A stretch of DNA of 64,000 nucleotides, from positions 5,417,501-5,481,500 of the forward strand of contig NZ_CP109583.1 of the NCBI RefSeq assembly GCF_036250755.1. Direction: 5' to 3'. Shown here piece after piece: positions 63,441-64,000 of the stretch; positions within the stretch are counted from its first letter, which is position 1, and every line of letters starts with the position of its first letter. The position numbers and the translations under genes were made by a program. The DNA comes from Streptomyces uncialis. GTDB taxonomy: Bacteria; Actinomycetota; Actinomycetes; Streptomycetales; Streptomycetaceae. The notes beneath the pieces were generated by a model. It did not search any database. It saw only the letters and a program-made list of their open reading frames with translations, and was not told the DNA's origin.

Positions 63441-64000
63441 TGATCCCCCAGGAGATCGTCCAGAAGGTCCCGGGACCTCTCGACGGAGAGGGCCTGAGTC
63501 CGCAGCATCGCATATTTGCGAGTGAGGATGGACACCGTCTCCGGGTCGGAGATCCACTGGCTTCCACGCTGAGTCTCCGCGTAGGCGAGGTGCTGGTGGT
63601 CTGGCGTCTCCAGCAGTGTGAATGGCCCATTCAGTCCAGCATGTGAGGGGCTGTCCATCGGCATGAACTGGAGTGCCACGGTGGGGAGCCGCGAGCACTC
63701 CAGCAGATGGCTGAGCTGCCCCTTGTGCATGGCCGGGTCGCCCAGCGAGAGGCGCAGCACCGGTTCCCAGATCACGAAGCTGACCGTCGGAGGGTTCTTC
63801 CGGTGGAGTATCTGCTGGCGCTCCATTCGGCCAGCCGTCTTCGTCTCGATCTCGGACTCCTCGTAGGCCGGAATCCTGTTACGCAGAACCGTGTTCGCGT
63901 ACTTCTGGGTCTGGAGCAGGCCCGGGAGTACCTGGTTGTCGTACCAGGACAGCGTCACGGCCTCCCGCTCATGGGCCATGTACTGCTCGGCCCACATGGG
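63437..64000 (-). CDS. WhiJ-type helix-turn-helix regulator with DUF5753 domain (5' end outside window)
   Basis: C-terminal part of the DUF5753 domain: LSWYDNQVLPGLLQTQKYAN, NRIPAYEESEIETKTAGRME, RQQILHRKNPPTVSFVIWEP, FMPMDSPSHAGLNGPFTLLE and the end SVERSRDLLDDLLGDQ. The N-terminal XRE-type helix-turn-helix lies beyond the right edge; its presence is assumed from the family. It pairs with the DUF397 gene through an ATGA overlap. Such regulators control development or specialised metabolism in Streptomyces. Confidence 0.92.
   Translation of the reverse strand, partial: PMWAEQYMAHEREAVTLSWYDNQVLPGLLQTQKYANTVLRNRIPAYEESEIETKTAGRMERQQILHRKNPPTVSFVIWEPVLRLSLGDPAMHKGQLSHLLECSRLPTVALQFMPMDSPSHAGLNGPFTLLETPDHQHLAYAETQRGSQWISDPETVSILTRKYAMLRTQALSVERSRDLLDDLLGDQ

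Overview
The window is chromosomal DNA of a Streptomyces-type actinomycete. The DNA is very GC-rich, GTG/TTG starts are common, and there is a complete 16S-23S-5S rRNA operon. It also carries Streptomyces-specific developmental and haem loci: bldN with its anti-sigma gene rsbN, a Rex-controlled rex-hemA-hemC-hemD cluster, hemB, a BldC-like regulator, and an attenuated auxiliary trpS. Gene content and order from about 4.5 to 35.5 kb follow the conserved Streptomyces core (proC, trpS, bldN, rex, hem). The right-hand part (about 36-64 kb) is more accessory: small regulator/target pairs, an efflux module, a STAND ATPase and a WhiJ-type cluster.

Layout. 0-1.7 kb: serine/threonine kinase, cut by the left edge. 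2.1-5.4 kb: small membrane protein, a two-gene ABC-2 exporter under a palindromic operator, and proC. 5.7-10.7 kb: acetyltransferase, divergent MFS transporter/ArsR-like regulator, divergent isochorismatase-like hydrolase/GlxA-type regulator. 10.7-11.9 kb: trpS with a Trp-Trp leader peptide and an attenuator. 11.9-17.8 kb: rrn promoters, rRNA genes and a strong terminator. 17.9-24.0 kb: HAD hydrolase, AcuC-like deacetylase, putative phosphatase, BldC-like regulator, the 32-residue ribosomal protein bS22, an SDR-like protein and an acyltransferase. 24.2-28.1 kb: rsbN, bldN and a HAD-IB hydrolase on the minus strand. 28.4-35.5 kb: glutaredoxin-like protein and the tetrapyrrole genes. 36-43.9 kb: secreted protein, imine-reductase-like enzyme, two-component system, then lipoprotein, adaptor, ATPase and permease.

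44-55 kb holds small unknown proteins, two Nudix hydrolases and several regulator/target pairs (MarR, two TetR, HxlR). These pairs have clear inverted or direct repeats in their promoters. It ends with a secreted FG-GAP propeller protein. 55.6-58.6 kb holds the most unusual locus: a small membrane protein directly upstream of an 864-residue NB-ARC/TPR ATPase, the two sharing a Gly/Ala/Thr-rich repeat. 58.8-64 kb: exported endonuclease/phosphatase-fold protein, two unknowns, a Nudix hydrolase, a small coding remnant, and a cluster of a WhiJ-type DUF5753 regulator (cut by the right edge), two DUF397 proteins and a UTRA-only protein.

How the genes connect. Haem synthesis from glutamyl-tRNA is tied to redox state by Rex. 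BldN and RsbN form a sigma/anti-sigma switch for aerial development. trpS expression should rise when charged tRNA-Trp is scarce. The 37.6-43.9 kb genes look like an envelope-stress two-component system controlling a MacAB-like exporter. Intergenic minisatellites and a family of hairpin-forming repeats mark several gene ends. All functions are read from sequence motifs and remembered family knowledge; no database search was run.
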